Shown here piece after piece: positions 25,785 through 33,554 of a DNA stretch of 64,000 bases. Position 1 is the first letter of the stretch, and every line of letters starts with the position of its first letter. Made by a program: the position numbers and the translations under genes. This stretch comes from an uncultured Collinsella sp. GTDB lineage: Bacteria > Actinomycetota > Coriobacteriia > Coriobacteriales > Coriobacteriaceae. The notes beneath the pieces were generated by a model. The model was not told the origin of the DNA and did not search any database. It saw only the letters and a list, made by a program, of their open reading frames with translations. The DNA is taken from assembly GCA_900541685.1 (NCBI GenBank), contig UQKM01000002.1:87127-151126 (forward strand), in the 5' to 3' direction.

Positions 25785-26735
25785 ATGGTTAACGAGAAGA
25801 AGGTCGCTATTGTCGGCTGCGGTTTCGTCGGTTCGTCTTCGGCGTTCGCGCTGATGCAGAGCGGTCTGTTCTCCGAGATGGTCCTCATCGACGTGGACAA
25901 GAACCGCGCCGAGGGTGAGGCCCTGGATATCGCGCACGGCATGACGTTTGCCGAGCCGATGAAGATCTACGCCGGCGATTATTCCGATGTCGCCGACGCC
26001 GCCATGATCGTCGTCACCGCTGGCGCTGCCCAGAAGCCCGGTGAGACCCGTCTGGACCTGGTCAACAAGAACGTCAACATCTTTAAGTCCATCATTCCCG
26101 AAATTAAGAAGTCTGGCTTCGACGGCATTCTGCTCATTGTCTCCAACCCGGTCGATGTTCTGACCTATGCCGCCATCAAGATGTCCGGCCTGCCCGAGGG
26201 CCATGTCATCGGCTCCGGCACCGTGCTCGACACTGGCCGTCTGCAGCAGATGCTTGGTGCCCACGTCGAGGTTGACCCGCGCGATGTCCAGGCCTATGTC
26301 ATGGGTGAGCACGGCGACTCTGAGTTTGTCGCTTGGTCCAGCGCCCAGGTTGCCGGCGTGCCGCTGAACACTTTCTGCGAGCTTCACGGTCATCTGGAGC
26401 ATGAGGCTGCCGAGAAGCGCATCGCCGAGGACGTCAAGAACTCCGCCTACACCATCATCGAGAAGAAGCACGCCACCTACTATGGCGTCGCCATGGCCGT
26501 CAAGCGCATCTGCACCGCCGTCATGCGCGATGAGCAGACCGTTCTGCCCGTCTCCTCGCTCATGGTGGGCGAGTATGGCCTGTCCGATCTTGCCATCTCC
26601 ATGCCGACGGTCGTTGGCCGCGACGGCGTCGTCTGTCGCGTCCCCGTGCCGCTGAACGATGACGAGCAGCATGAGCTCACCGCCTCCGCCAAGGCCCTCA
26701 AGGACATCATCGACAGCGTCGACTTCTCCTGCTAA
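25785..26735 (+). CDS. ldh: L-lactate dehydrogenase
   Basis: 316 aa; ATG 25785 behind GGGAG. The Rossmann NAD motif is VAIVGCGFVGSSSAFAL. The substrate loop GAAQKPGETRLDLV has Gln at the discriminating position, which favours pyruvate over oxaloacetate. The catalytic His lies in VMGEHGDSEFVAWS. The enzyme reduces pyruvate to lactate with NADH, recycling NAD in fermentation. Monocistronic, with a strong terminator directly after it. The same organism has ackA and pta at 55-59 kb, so mixed acid fermentation is expected. Confidence 0.95.
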   Translation: MVNEKKVAIVGCGFVGSSSAFALMQSGLFSEMVLIDVDKNRAEGEALDIAHGMTFAEPMKIYAGDYSDVADAAMIVVTAGAAQKPGETRLDLVNKNVNIFKSIIPEIKKSGFDGILLIVSNPVDVLTYAAIKMSGLPEGHVIGSGTVLDTGRLQQMLGAHVEVDPRDVQAYVMGEHGDSEFVAWSSAQVAGVPLNTFCELHGHLEHEAAEKRIAEDVKNSAYTIIEKKHATYYGVAMAVKRICTAVMRDEQTVLPVSSLMVGEYGLSDLAISMPTVVGRDGVVCRVPVPLNDDEQHELTASAKALKDIIDSVDFSC

Positions 26736-26768
26736 ATCAAGCTCGCTAGAGCGAAAAGCTACAATGAA

Positions 26769-26802
26769 GGCGTCCGGGTCCACACGGCCCGGGCGCCTTT
26801 TT
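26769..26802 (+). terminator. ldh terminator
   Basis: GGCGTCCGGG (26769-26778) pairs with CCCGGGCGCC (26788-26797), followed by five T. The T-run merges into the first copy of the 32-bp repeat at 26801. Confidence 0.9.
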
Positions 26803-26832
26803 GGTGCAAAGTAACCTGACCCCAATGCACCA
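26801..26832 (+). repeat. 32-bp repeat, copy A
   Basis: TTGGTGCAAAG...CAATGCACCA has its own terminal inverted repeat (TGGTGCA/TGCACCA). It differs at 3 of 32 positions from the copy at 28014-28045, in direct orientation, and the two flank the DUF2974 gene. Confidence 0.85.
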
Positions 26833-26849
26833 TAGTTGATGGGAGGGCC

Positions 26850-28010
26850 ATGCCGGATTCGCCTAATTTTTTGACATATGCCCAGACGGTGTTTGATCCG
26901 TTTGAGGAGCGGTCGTTCTGCGCGGTGGATAGCCTGGTCTTTGCGTGGTTGTCCTATTTGCGTTTGCCGGGTGATATGGCGGAGCTGACGAACTGGCAGG
27001 GCCTAGACGTACGCGAACTGCTGCGTGCCGAGTGCTACCGGGACATGATTGACGACTTGTGGGATCCAGAGGGGAGCAGGACCTTGTTGGAGGCCGTGGC
27101 AGCAAACCCTCGTTACCGTGGCGTGCACGTTTGCGGCTATCGTGCCGTGAGCGATGTGGTAGCGACAGAGCAGTTTGCAGCCATGGCGTTCCGGTTTCCG
27201 GCGGGGTTTAGTTATCTTTCCTTCCGGGGGACCGACAGCACGATTGTGGGCTGGAAAGAGGACTTTAACATGGCGTTTCGGTGTCCTGTGCCGGCCCAGG
27301 AATCCGCGGTACGTTATGTGGACGAGGCGGCGGATGCGATTGACGGGCCGCTTTTGTGCGGAGGTCATTCCAAGGGTGGAAACCTTGCGGTGTACGGTGC
27401 GGCGATGTGCTCCGATGTCGCCCGCGAGCGAATCGAACGGGTGTATTCCCATGATGGTCCGGGCTTCGTCGAGGAGTTTCTGAACGGCAACGCCTTTGCC
27501 GATCTTTGCGGTCGAATCGACAAGACGCTACCTCGGTCGTCGATCTTTGGCATGATGTTCGAGACACAGGAGGACTATGCCATCGTTGAGAGCACCGAGT
27601 TCAGCCTGCTGCAGCACAATCCCTTTAGCTGGGTGGTTGATGGTCGCGACTTCGTGTACTGTGAGCGCCTGTCCGCCGGTGCTCGATACGTTGATGGCTC
27701 CATTCGCGAGATGCTGCTTGCAGTGTCGCCTAGCGAGCGCGAGCGTTTTGTAGATGCGTTGTTCTCCGTGTTTGAGGCTACGGGTGCTGAGCGGTTTGCG
27801 GATATCGCCGGGAATCTGCGCGAGAGCCTGCCCGTGATGCTCCAGGCTGCGCAAGGCTTTGACGAGGATACGCGACGCTTTGTCTCGCAGACCATCGTGG
27901 CAATCCTTAAATGCGCACTGCTGCCCAAACGACCCCAGATCGACATGCCCGCTGCCGGCGAGAGTTTGGCAGAACAGCTCGAGGCTTGGCAGTCCGAGCT
28001 CCTGCGCTAA
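26850..28010 (+). CDS. DUF2974 (Mbeg1-like) alpha/beta hydrolase
   Basis: 386 aa; ATG 26850 behind GGGAGG. The DUF2974 layout is clear: an N-terminal helical region, then YLSFRGTDSTIVGWKEDFNM near 125 and the nucleophile elbow LCGGHSKGGNLAVYGA near 170. The Gly-x-Ser-x-Gly lipase signature reads GHSKG, and YSHDGPGF near 200 probably carries the acidic residue. It is predicted to be a cytoplasmic lipase/esterase. Substrate unknown. The gene sits exactly between two copies of a 32-bp repeat, with no other gene on its transcript. Confidence 0.85.
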   Translation: MPDSPNFLTYAQTVFDPFEERSFCAVDSLVFAWLSYLRLPGDMAELTNWQGLDVRELLRAECYRDMIDDLWDPEGSRTLLEAVAANPRYRGVHVCGYRAVSDVVATEQFAAMAFRFPAGFSYLSFRGTDSTIVGWKEDFNMAFRCPVPAQESAVRYVDEAADAIDGPLLCGGHSKGGNLAVYGAAMCSDVARERIERVYSHDGPGFVEEFLNGNAFADLCGRIDKTLPRSSIFGMMFETQEDYAIVESTEFSLLQHNPFSWVVDGRDFVYCERLSAGARYVDGSIREMLLAVSPSERERFVDALFSVFEATGAERFADIAGNLRESLPVMLQAAQGFDEDTRRFVSQTIVAILKCALLPKRPQIDMPAAGESLAEQLEAWQSELLR

Positions 28011-28013
28011 CCA

Positions 28014-28045
28014 TTGGTGCAAAGCAACCTGTCCCCGATGCACCA
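28014..28045 (+). repeat. 32-bp repeat, copy B
   Basis: TTGGTGCAAAGCAACCTG and a closing GATGCACCA lie 3 nt after the DUF2974 stop. Same orientation and near-identical sequence to copy A at 26801. Confidence 0.85.
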
Positions 28046-28121
28046 AGCTTCGATGCGCCTGGGGCGGGCTCGACCGCTATACTGGTTCGTGCCGAAATCG
28101 ATCTAGAACGGAATGCCGTAT

Positions 28122-29126
28122 ATGAAAATCAATCACGCGATTCTGCATATCCTGGACTTTGACTCTGCCGTCAACGTTATGAGCCAGCGCGAGCTCGATA
28201 TCGAGAGCCGTACCGTGCGCAACTTCGTGACCACGCATCTGCGCCGCGCACGTACCTCGGCCGACAATAAACGCGCCACGTTTGCCGAGAACTCTGCGTT
28301 TGGCGGCGAGCTCAAGGGCTATTTCTTTGGCGAGCGCGAGTTCGTGGACCTGTCGCAGCAGATTGCGGAGTTTATCTCCTCCGAGCTCACCAAAGCCGAG
28401 AAAGCCGAGTCAACCGACGTGCTCGTGGCCGATTTTGACGACGATGAGGATGCCCGCTGGTTTGCCGTGATGCTGCTGGGCTCCAAGCAGGCTTTTATGC
28501 ACGAGGTGGGCCGCGAGGAGGGGGAGGTGCGCAACGACATCGCGCGCCACTACGCTATTCTGCCAAACCCCTCGCAAAAGGTGTCAAGCTATGCCATCGT
28601 GCGCGCGAGCACCATGGAGATCGGCTATGTGGACAAGAAGCGCAAGATTGCCGGCGAAGACCGTATGCTCATTCCCGACGGTCTGCTGCAGTGCGATACG
28701 GGCGTGTCGGGCAAGGAGGTCATCGACACCGTGACGCGCGTGGTCGAGGAAGTCGCCGAGGAACACGGCGCCAACACTGCTGTGGCGCTTGCTAAGGTCA
28801 AGGCTGCCGTGGCTGAAAAGGTCGAGGATGACGAGGAATTGCCGCCTTGGGATATCGTCGACGAGGTCTTTGAGGATGAGCCGGTTATCAAGGAAAGTGT
28901 ACGCGCGGCACTGACCGAGGAGAAGGTTCCCGAGCGCGTTCCCGTGGAGCGCAAGCAGGTCGAGCGTGCGGCAGTGCGCAACCACAAGATTCGTACCGAT
29001 ACGGGCATCGAGATCAGTTTTCCGGCCGAGATGGGCTCGAACTCCGAGTACATCGAGTTCGTCAACGAACCCAACGGCCTCATCTCCATCGAGCTCAAAA
29101 ACATTGGCAGCATCGAGAATAGATAA
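28122..29126 (+). CDS. nucleoid-associated protein, YejK/NdpA family
   Basis: 334 aa. ATG 28122 gives the family start MKINHAILHILDFDS; ATG 28113 is also in frame. The family pattern continues with VRNFVTTHLRRARTS near 30, ADFDDDEDARWFAVMLLGSK near 105 and a C-terminal beta domain (GIEISFPAEM, FVNEPNGLISIELKNI). The E. coli homologue YejK is a 37-kDa nucleoid-associated protein that also affects topoisomerase IV. Standalone gene with its own terminator. Confidence 0.88.
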   Translation: MKINHAILHILDFDSAVNVMSQRELDIESRTVRNFVTTHLRRARTSADNKRATFAENSAFGGELKGYFFGEREFVDLSQQIAEFISSELTKAEKAESTDVLVADFDDDEDARWFAVMLLGSKQAFMHEVGREEGEVRNDIARHYAILPNPSQKVSSYAIVRASTMEIGYVDKKRKIAGEDRMLIPDGLLQCDTGVSGKEVIDTVTRVVEEVAEEHGANTAVALAKVKAAVAEKVEDDEELPPWDIVDEVFEDEPVIKESVRAALTEEKVPERVPVERKQVERAAVRNHKIRTDTGIEISFPAEMGSNSEYIEFVNEPNGLISIELKNIGSIENR

Positions 29127-29153
29127 ACTGCGCTTGGACGCTGCAGAAAAACA

Positions 29154-29189
29154 AAGGCCGAAGCCTCGGATGAGGGCTTCGGCCTTTTT
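29154..29189 (+). terminator. terminator of the YejK-family gene
   Basis: GGCCGAAGCC and GGCTTCGGCC pair perfectly around TCGGATGAG, with AA before and five T after (29185-29189). Confidence 0.92.
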
Positions 29190-29219
29190 ACTTGGGGCTT
29201 AATTTCGCTACTGGTTGAG

Positions 29220-29371
29220 CATAAGTCAGCGAAAACGACCCAGAGCGAGCAAGGTGACGTGAAAGAGGAGGGCATTGACCTTCTGGTCATGCCCGACGAT
29301 TGAACGTCAGATTGCCGCTTAGGGGCGTTTGCAGCGTCGAGCCGTTACGCGGTTTGGTAAAACCGCGTAAC
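29220..29371 (+). repeat. dispersed structured repeat, copy 2
   Basis: In reverse orientation to copy 1 (13767-13933), this stretch repeats nearly every base. It holds GCGAAAACGACC, the core GAAAGAGGAG (29261-29270), a hairpin GGCATTGACC/GGTCATGCC, GACGATTGAACG, TTAGGGGCGTTTGCAGCG, and the terminal hairpin GTTACGCGGTTT/AAACCGCGTAAC (29344-29371). Only the apical hairpin sequence differs, yet it stays paired. The terminal hairpin lies next to the dapH stop and can serve as its terminator. Confidence 0.85.
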
Positions 29372-29373
29372 TT

Positions 29374-30093
29374 CTACAGCCGGCGTAAGCCTTCCTCGAG
29401 TCCGGTCTTGCTGTCGGTCTTCTCGTCGCGCATCTTGATGACGCGGGCGGGGACGCCGGCCACGACGGCACCAGCGGGGACGTCCTCGACGCACACGGCG
29501 CCGGCGGCAACGACAGCGCCCTTGCCTACGTGCACGCCTTCCAGGACCACGGCGTTGGCGCCGATCATGACATCGTCCTCGATGATGACGGGCGTGGCGC
29601 TTGCGGGTTCAACGACGCCTGCCAACACGGTTCCAGCGCCGATGTGGCAGTTCTTGCCCACTGTGACGCGGCCGCCCAGCACGGCGCCCATGTCGATCAT
29701 GGAGCCCTCACCGATGACGGAGCCGATATTGATGATGGCGCCCATCATGATGACGGCGCGATCGCCGATCTCGACGCGGTCACGGATGATCGCGCCCGGC
29801 TCGATGCGGGCGTTGATGCCCTTAAGGTCGAGCATGGGCACGGCGGAGTTGCGGCAATCGTTCTCCACATCGTAGTAATCGATGGAATCGGCATTGGCAT
29901 CAAGGATGGCTTTGAGCTCATCCCAGTCACCAAAGACGGTCTTGCCACGACGACCGCCGTAGACGTGCGCATTGCCCCACTGGACCTTCATGCCGGGCTT
30001 CTCGCGCACGTACAGTTTGACGGGCGTCTTTTTGGGCGCTGTGGCGATGTAGTTGATAATCTCCTGGGCATCCATCTCGGCTGCATTGCTCAT
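29374..30093 (-). CDS. dapH: tetrahydrodipicolinate N-acetyltransferase
   Basis: 239 aa; AAAGGAGAG precedes the start. The N-terminal DapH domain (DAQEIINYIATAPKKTPVKL) is followed by a left-handed beta-helix of hexapeptide repeats (IMMGAIINIGSVIGEGSMID, GAVLGGRVTVGKNCHIGAGT). DapH transfers acetyl from acetyl-CoA to tetrahydrodipicolinate, which marks the acetylase variant of the DAP pathway instead of the succinylase one. Third gene of the lysA-dapA, dapB, dapH operon, 39 nt after dapB. Confidence 0.95.
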   Translation of the reverse strand: MSNAAEMDAQEIINYIATAPKKTPVKLYVREKPGMKVQWGNAHVYGGRRGKTVFGDWDELKAILDANADSIDYYDVENDCRNSAVPMLDLKGINARIEPGAIIRDRVEIGDRAVIMMGAIINIGSVIGEGSMIDMGAVLGGRVTVGKNCHIGAGTVLAGVVEPASATPVIIEDDVMIGANAVVLEGVHVGKGAVVAAGAVCVEDVPAGAVVAGVPARVIKMRDEKTDSKTGLEEGLRRL

Positions 30094-30132
30094 TTGCTGT
30101 CTCTCCTTTGGGTGGATCCGGTTGATACCTGG

Positions 30133-30873
30133 TTAGGCAAACATGACCTGGTCGAACGTATAGAAGCCGTGCTCGCGGGTGACGAGCTTCTGCGCGGCTG
30201 CCAGGGCGCCGTTGACGAAGATCTGACGGCTTGTGGCGCGATGCGTGAGCGTGACTTCTTCGTCCTGGCCAAAGAAACTCACTTCGTGCACGCCGGCGAC
30301 AGTGCCACCGCGCAGCGAGTGCATGCCGATCTCCTTGGGGTCGCGCGCTCCGCACATGCCCTCGCGGCCATAGACGGGGTGGTAGCCTGCCTTGGGCTCG
30401 GCCTCGACTACGGCGTCGAGCAGCAGCTTTGCAGTGCCGCTGGGGGCATCGACCTTTTGGTTATGGTGCGTCTCGACGATTTCGCAGTCAAAGCCGGGCA
30501 GCTCGCGTGTGGCCTGTGCTACCAGATGACGCAGGGCTGCGATACCGATGGAGTAATTGCCGGAGTGCATGACGCGGGCGTTCTGACCCAGCTCGCGCAG
30601 GCGATCCATCTGCTCGGGTGTGTAGCCTGTAGTGCCCGAGACCAACGCCGCGCCCGTGCACTCGACATAGGCGACGACGGCATCGAAGGTCACGACGTTC
30701 GAGAAGTCGATGATGACGTCGGCTGCCGGGGCGCTCTCGAGCTCGGACAAGTCGAAGCCGATGTGGGCCACGATATCAAAAACGGGCTGCCCGGCGGCGT
30801 CGACAATGCCTTCGGCGGTAGTGCGGATGAGCGAGCCCATGCGGCCCGTTCCCATAATGACGGTCTTAATCAA
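30133..30873 (-). CDS. dapB: 4-hydroxy-tetrahydrodipicolinate reductase
   Basis: 246 aa. It starts at TTG 30873 with GAAGGGAG upstream, and the start overlaps the dapA stop by 8 nt. The NAD(P)-binding motif is IMGTGRMGSLI. Also visible are DVIIDFSN, SGTTGYT and the catalytic VETHHNQKVDAPSGTA (His-His and Lys), then TLTHRATSRQIF. It reduces the DapA product to tetrahydrodipicolinate for DapH. Translational coupling to the fused upstream gene is likely. Confidence 0.95.
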   Translation of the reverse strand: MIKTVIMGTGRMGSLIRTTAEGIVDAAGQPVFDIVAHIGFDLSELESAPAADVIIDFSNVVTFDAVVAYVECTGAALVSGTTGYTPEQMDRLRELGQNARVMHSGNYSIGIAALRHLVAQATRELPGFDCEIVETHHNQKVDAPSGTAKLLLDAVVEAEPKAGYHPVYGREGMCGARDPKEIGMHSLRGGTVAGVHEVSFFGQDEEVTLTHRATSRQIFVNGALAAAQKLVTREHGFYTFDQVMFA

Positions 30874-33175
30874 GCAGACCAGCTCCCTTCAGAGCATCGG
30901 TAAGTGCGGCTCGCGTGTCGTTGGCCATGGGGCACAGCGGCATGCGGTAGTTTGCCTCGATCATACCCATCTGGGCGAGCGCTTCCTTAACTGGGATGGG
31001 GTTGACCTCGCTAAAGAGGGCATTGATGAGCGGCTGGCCGGCAATCTGGATATCGCGGGCGCGCGCTACGTCGCCGTCCAGATAGGCGCGGCACATGTCG
31101 TGCACGAGCTGCGGCTGAACATCGGCCCACACACTGATGGTGCCCGAGGCGCCCAGGCTCATGAGCGGCACGGTGAGGGCGTCCTCGCCCGAGTACATGC
31201 GGAAGTCATCGGACAGCAGGTGGGCGATCTTGGCCGCGTAGGCGACGTTGCCCGAGGCTTCTTTAATACCCATGATGTTGGGGTGCGCGGCCAAGCGCTC
31301 TACGTTGCGCTCGCTGATGCCGCAGCCGCAGCGGCCGGGGATGTTGTACAGGATGCAGGGGATATCTACGGCATCGGCAACGGTCTTAAAGTGCTGGTAG
31401 ATGCCCTCCTCGTTGGACTTGTTGTAGTAGGGGGTAATGAGCAGCAGGCCGTCGGCGCCCAGGCCCTGATAGGTGAGCGACTTGGTGAGCATGGTCTGCG
31501 TGGAGTTGGAGCCCGAGCCGGCGATGACGGGGACACGGCCTGCAACCTGCTTGACCACCGCGGCGACAACGGAGTTGTCCTCATCGTCAGTCATCGTGGC
31601 GCTCTCGCCGGTGGTGCCCAGGGTGAGGATGGCATCGGTGCCATTTTGCAGGTGGAAATCGATAAGGCGCTCGAGCGCGTCAAAGTCGACACTGCCGTCC
31701 TTTTTAAACGGCGTGACAAGGGCGACGATTGAACCCTCGAGATTGCGGATGTCCATGTTCTTCTCCTTCGCTTCCGCGATCTGGATGCGTTTGTTCCACT
31801 GAGCGGCGGCGGCCAGGCGCTCGTCCTGAGCGCGGCGGCGGGCACTTTCGGCGCGCGACTTGGCCAGCAACTCTCGGCCGCACGGCAGCACGTCGAGCGT
31901 GGCAAAGTAATCGACCGGGCGCTCGGCGCGTCGGATGAGGTCGGCCGAGCCATCGGGGCGCAGCAGGACCTCGGCGGAGCGCAGGCGTCCGTTGTAGTTG
32001 TAGCCCATGGAGTAGCCATGCGCGCCGGTATCGTGGATCACAAGCAGGTCGCCCATGTCGATATGCGGCAGCTCACGATCGATGGCGAACTTGTCGTTGT
32101 TCTCGCACAGATTGCCCGTGATGTCGTACGTGTTCGTGACGGGGGCTGCGGTTTTATCAGGACCGTCCGGCTGACCCATCACCGTGATGTGGTGGTAAGC
32201 GCCATACATGGCAGGGCGGATCAGATCGACGGCGCTTGCGTCGACACCGATATAGTCCTTGTAGATCTGCTTCTCGTGGATGGCCTTGGTGACCAGGCAG
32301 CCGTAGGGGCCCATCATAAAGCGGCCCATCTCGGTGCAGATGGCCACATCGCCCATGCCGGCAGGAACCAGGATCTCGTCGTATGCTGCGTGCACCCCCT
32401 CGCCGATGGCGTGAATGTCGTTGGCCTGCTGCTCGGGCAGATAGGGGATGCCGATGCCGCCGGACAGATTGATGAAGGCGACGTGTGCGCCGGTCTCGCG
32501 CTCCAGGCGCACGGCAAGCTCAAAGAGGATGCGTGCAAGCTTGGGGTAGTAGTCGTTGGTGACGGTGTTGCTGGCAAGGAATGCGTGGATACCAAAGTCC
32601 TCGGCACCCTTGGCCTTGAGCGTGCGGAAGGCCTCGAAGAGCTGCTCGGTGGTCATGCCGTACTTGGAGTCGCCGGGGTTATCCATGATGCCATTGGAGA
32701 GCTGGAACAGGCCACCCGGATTAAAGCGGCAGCTGACCGTCTTGGGGATGGGCCCCGCAACGTGCTCAAAGAACTCGATGTGGCTGATGTCGTCAAAGTT
32801 GACGATGGCACCCAGCTTGTCGGCGAGCTCAAAGTCCGCCGCCGGCGTGTCGTTGGACGAGAACATGATGTCATGTCCCGTAATGCCCAGCGAGCGGGCG
32901 ATCATGAGCTCGGTATAGCTCGAGCAATCGCAGCCGCAGCCGTATTCGTTGAGAATGGAGATGAGCGCCGGGTTGGGGTTGGCCTTGACGGCAAAGTATT
33001 CCTTAAAGCCCGGGTTCCATGCAAAGGCGTCGCGCACTTCTTGCATGTTGCGGCGGATGCCCGCCTCGTCGTATAGATGAAACGGCGTGGGGAACTGCTC
33101 GACGATATGCTCGAGCGTCTCCTTGTCCACAAACGGCTGCTTGGCCGCATATGCCTCGTTGGGAGTCAATGACAT
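30866..33175 (-). CDS. lysA-dapA: LysA-DapA fusion: diaminopimelate decarboxylase joined to dihydrodipicolinate synthase
   Basis: One uninterrupted frame of 769 aa. Residues 1-450 are a LysA-type PLP decarboxylase: YFAVKANPNP (PLP lysine), NLSGGIGIPY, CTEMGRFMMGPYG, HDTGAHGYSMGYNYNG. Residues 450-473 form an alanine/arginine/glutamate-rich linker. Residue 474 (ATG at 31756) opens a complete 296-aa DapA: LVTPFKKDGSVD, LGTTGESATM, PYYNK, YNIPGRCGC and the Schiff-base lysine in GIKEASG. AAGGAG lies six bases before that internal ATG, so free DapA could also be made. This joins the first and last DAP-lysine steps. A lysine riboswitch precedes it. Confidence 0.88.
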   Translation of the reverse strand: MSLTPNEAYAAKQPFVDKETLEHIVEQFPTPFHLYDEAGIRRNMQEVRDAFAWNPGFKEYFAVKANPNPALISILNEYGCGCDCSSYTELMIARSLGITGHDIMFSSNDTPAADFELADKLGAIVNFDDISHIEFFEHVAGPIPKTVSCRFNPGGLFQLSNGIMDNPGDSKYGMTTEQLFEAFRTLKAKGAEDFGIHAFLASNTVTNDYYPKLARILFELAVRLERETGAHVAFINLSGGIGIPYLPEQQANDIHAIGEGVHAAYDEILVPAGMGDVAICTEMGRFMMGPYGCLVTKAIHEKQIYKDYIGVDASAVDLIRPAMYGAYHHITVMGQPDGPDKTAAPVTNTYDITGNLCENNDKFAIDRELPHIDMGDLLVIHDTGAHGYSMGYNYNGRLRSAEVLLRPDGSADLIRRAERPVDYFATLDVLPCGRELLAKSRAESARRRAQDERLAAAAQWNKRIQIAEAKEKNMDIRNLEGSIVALVTPFKKDGSVDFDALERLIDFHLQNGTDAILTLGTTGESATMTDDEDNSVVAAVVKQVAGRVPVIAGSGSNSTQTMLTKSLTYQGLGADGLLLITPYYNKSNEEGIYQHFKTVADAVDIPCILYNIPGRCGCGISERNVERLAAHPNIMGIKEASGNVAYAAKIAHLLSDDFRMYSGEDALTVPLMSLGASGTISVWADVQPQLVHDMCRAYLDGDVARARDIQIAGQPLINALFSEVNPIPVKEALAQMGMIEANYRMPLCPMANDTRAALTDALKGAGLLD

Positions 33176-33186
33176 GTCCCGTAAAC

Positions 33187-33256
33187 CTCGCTATCCAGAC
33201 GGCGCTACCTGCGCATCGAATCCGCATAGCGTGGACCCAATGTCCGGATAGCGCTC
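33187..33256 (-). promoter_or_regulatory. lysine riboswitch expression platform
   Basis: The 3' strand of P1 (CGCTATCCGGAC) is complementary over 12 positions to GTCTGGATAGCG, which directly precedes the AGG ribosome site of lysA. CACGCTATGCGG and CAGGTAGCG between them offer competing pairings. No T-run follows, so control is probably at translation start. The direction of the switch cannot be fixed by eye. Confidence 0.55.
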
Positions 33257-33403
33257 CCGCATTGCTGCAGACAGTCCTGCGGGTGTTTCCCGCAGGCCCA
33301 CCAGGCTGTTCGTGCCCGAAAAACCCAGTTCGGCGGGTTTCGCCTCCCCGCGGGGTCAAAGCCTGCCGGCTCGCCCGCGGCTCTTCGTGCCCGCGCCTCT
33401 ATC
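33247..33403 (-). ncRNA. lysine riboswitch (L box) aptamer
   Basis: Read on the - strand, the leader carries the L-box landmarks in order: GATAGAGGCGC at the 5' end, an AAGAGCC region, GGGGAGGCGAAACCCGCCGA, a GGACTGTC segment, and the closing GGGAGCGCTATC. The 5' and 3' ends pair as the P1 helix. It lies 72 nt upstream of lysA-dapA, a classical lysine-repressed gene. Assigned by comparison with the Bacillus lysC leader from memory. Confidence 0.88.
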
Positions 33404-33554
33404 AAGTGGTAACGACCCTACCACGTTGCACTTTACCAAACAAGAGTATTCGTATATAACGTTTAAAAAATGCAGGGATATGCTGGAAATAAGGGTGTAG
33501 CAATCTTGCGGCACAATAGATAGCAGCCGACGCGCACCTACGAAAGGAACCAAT

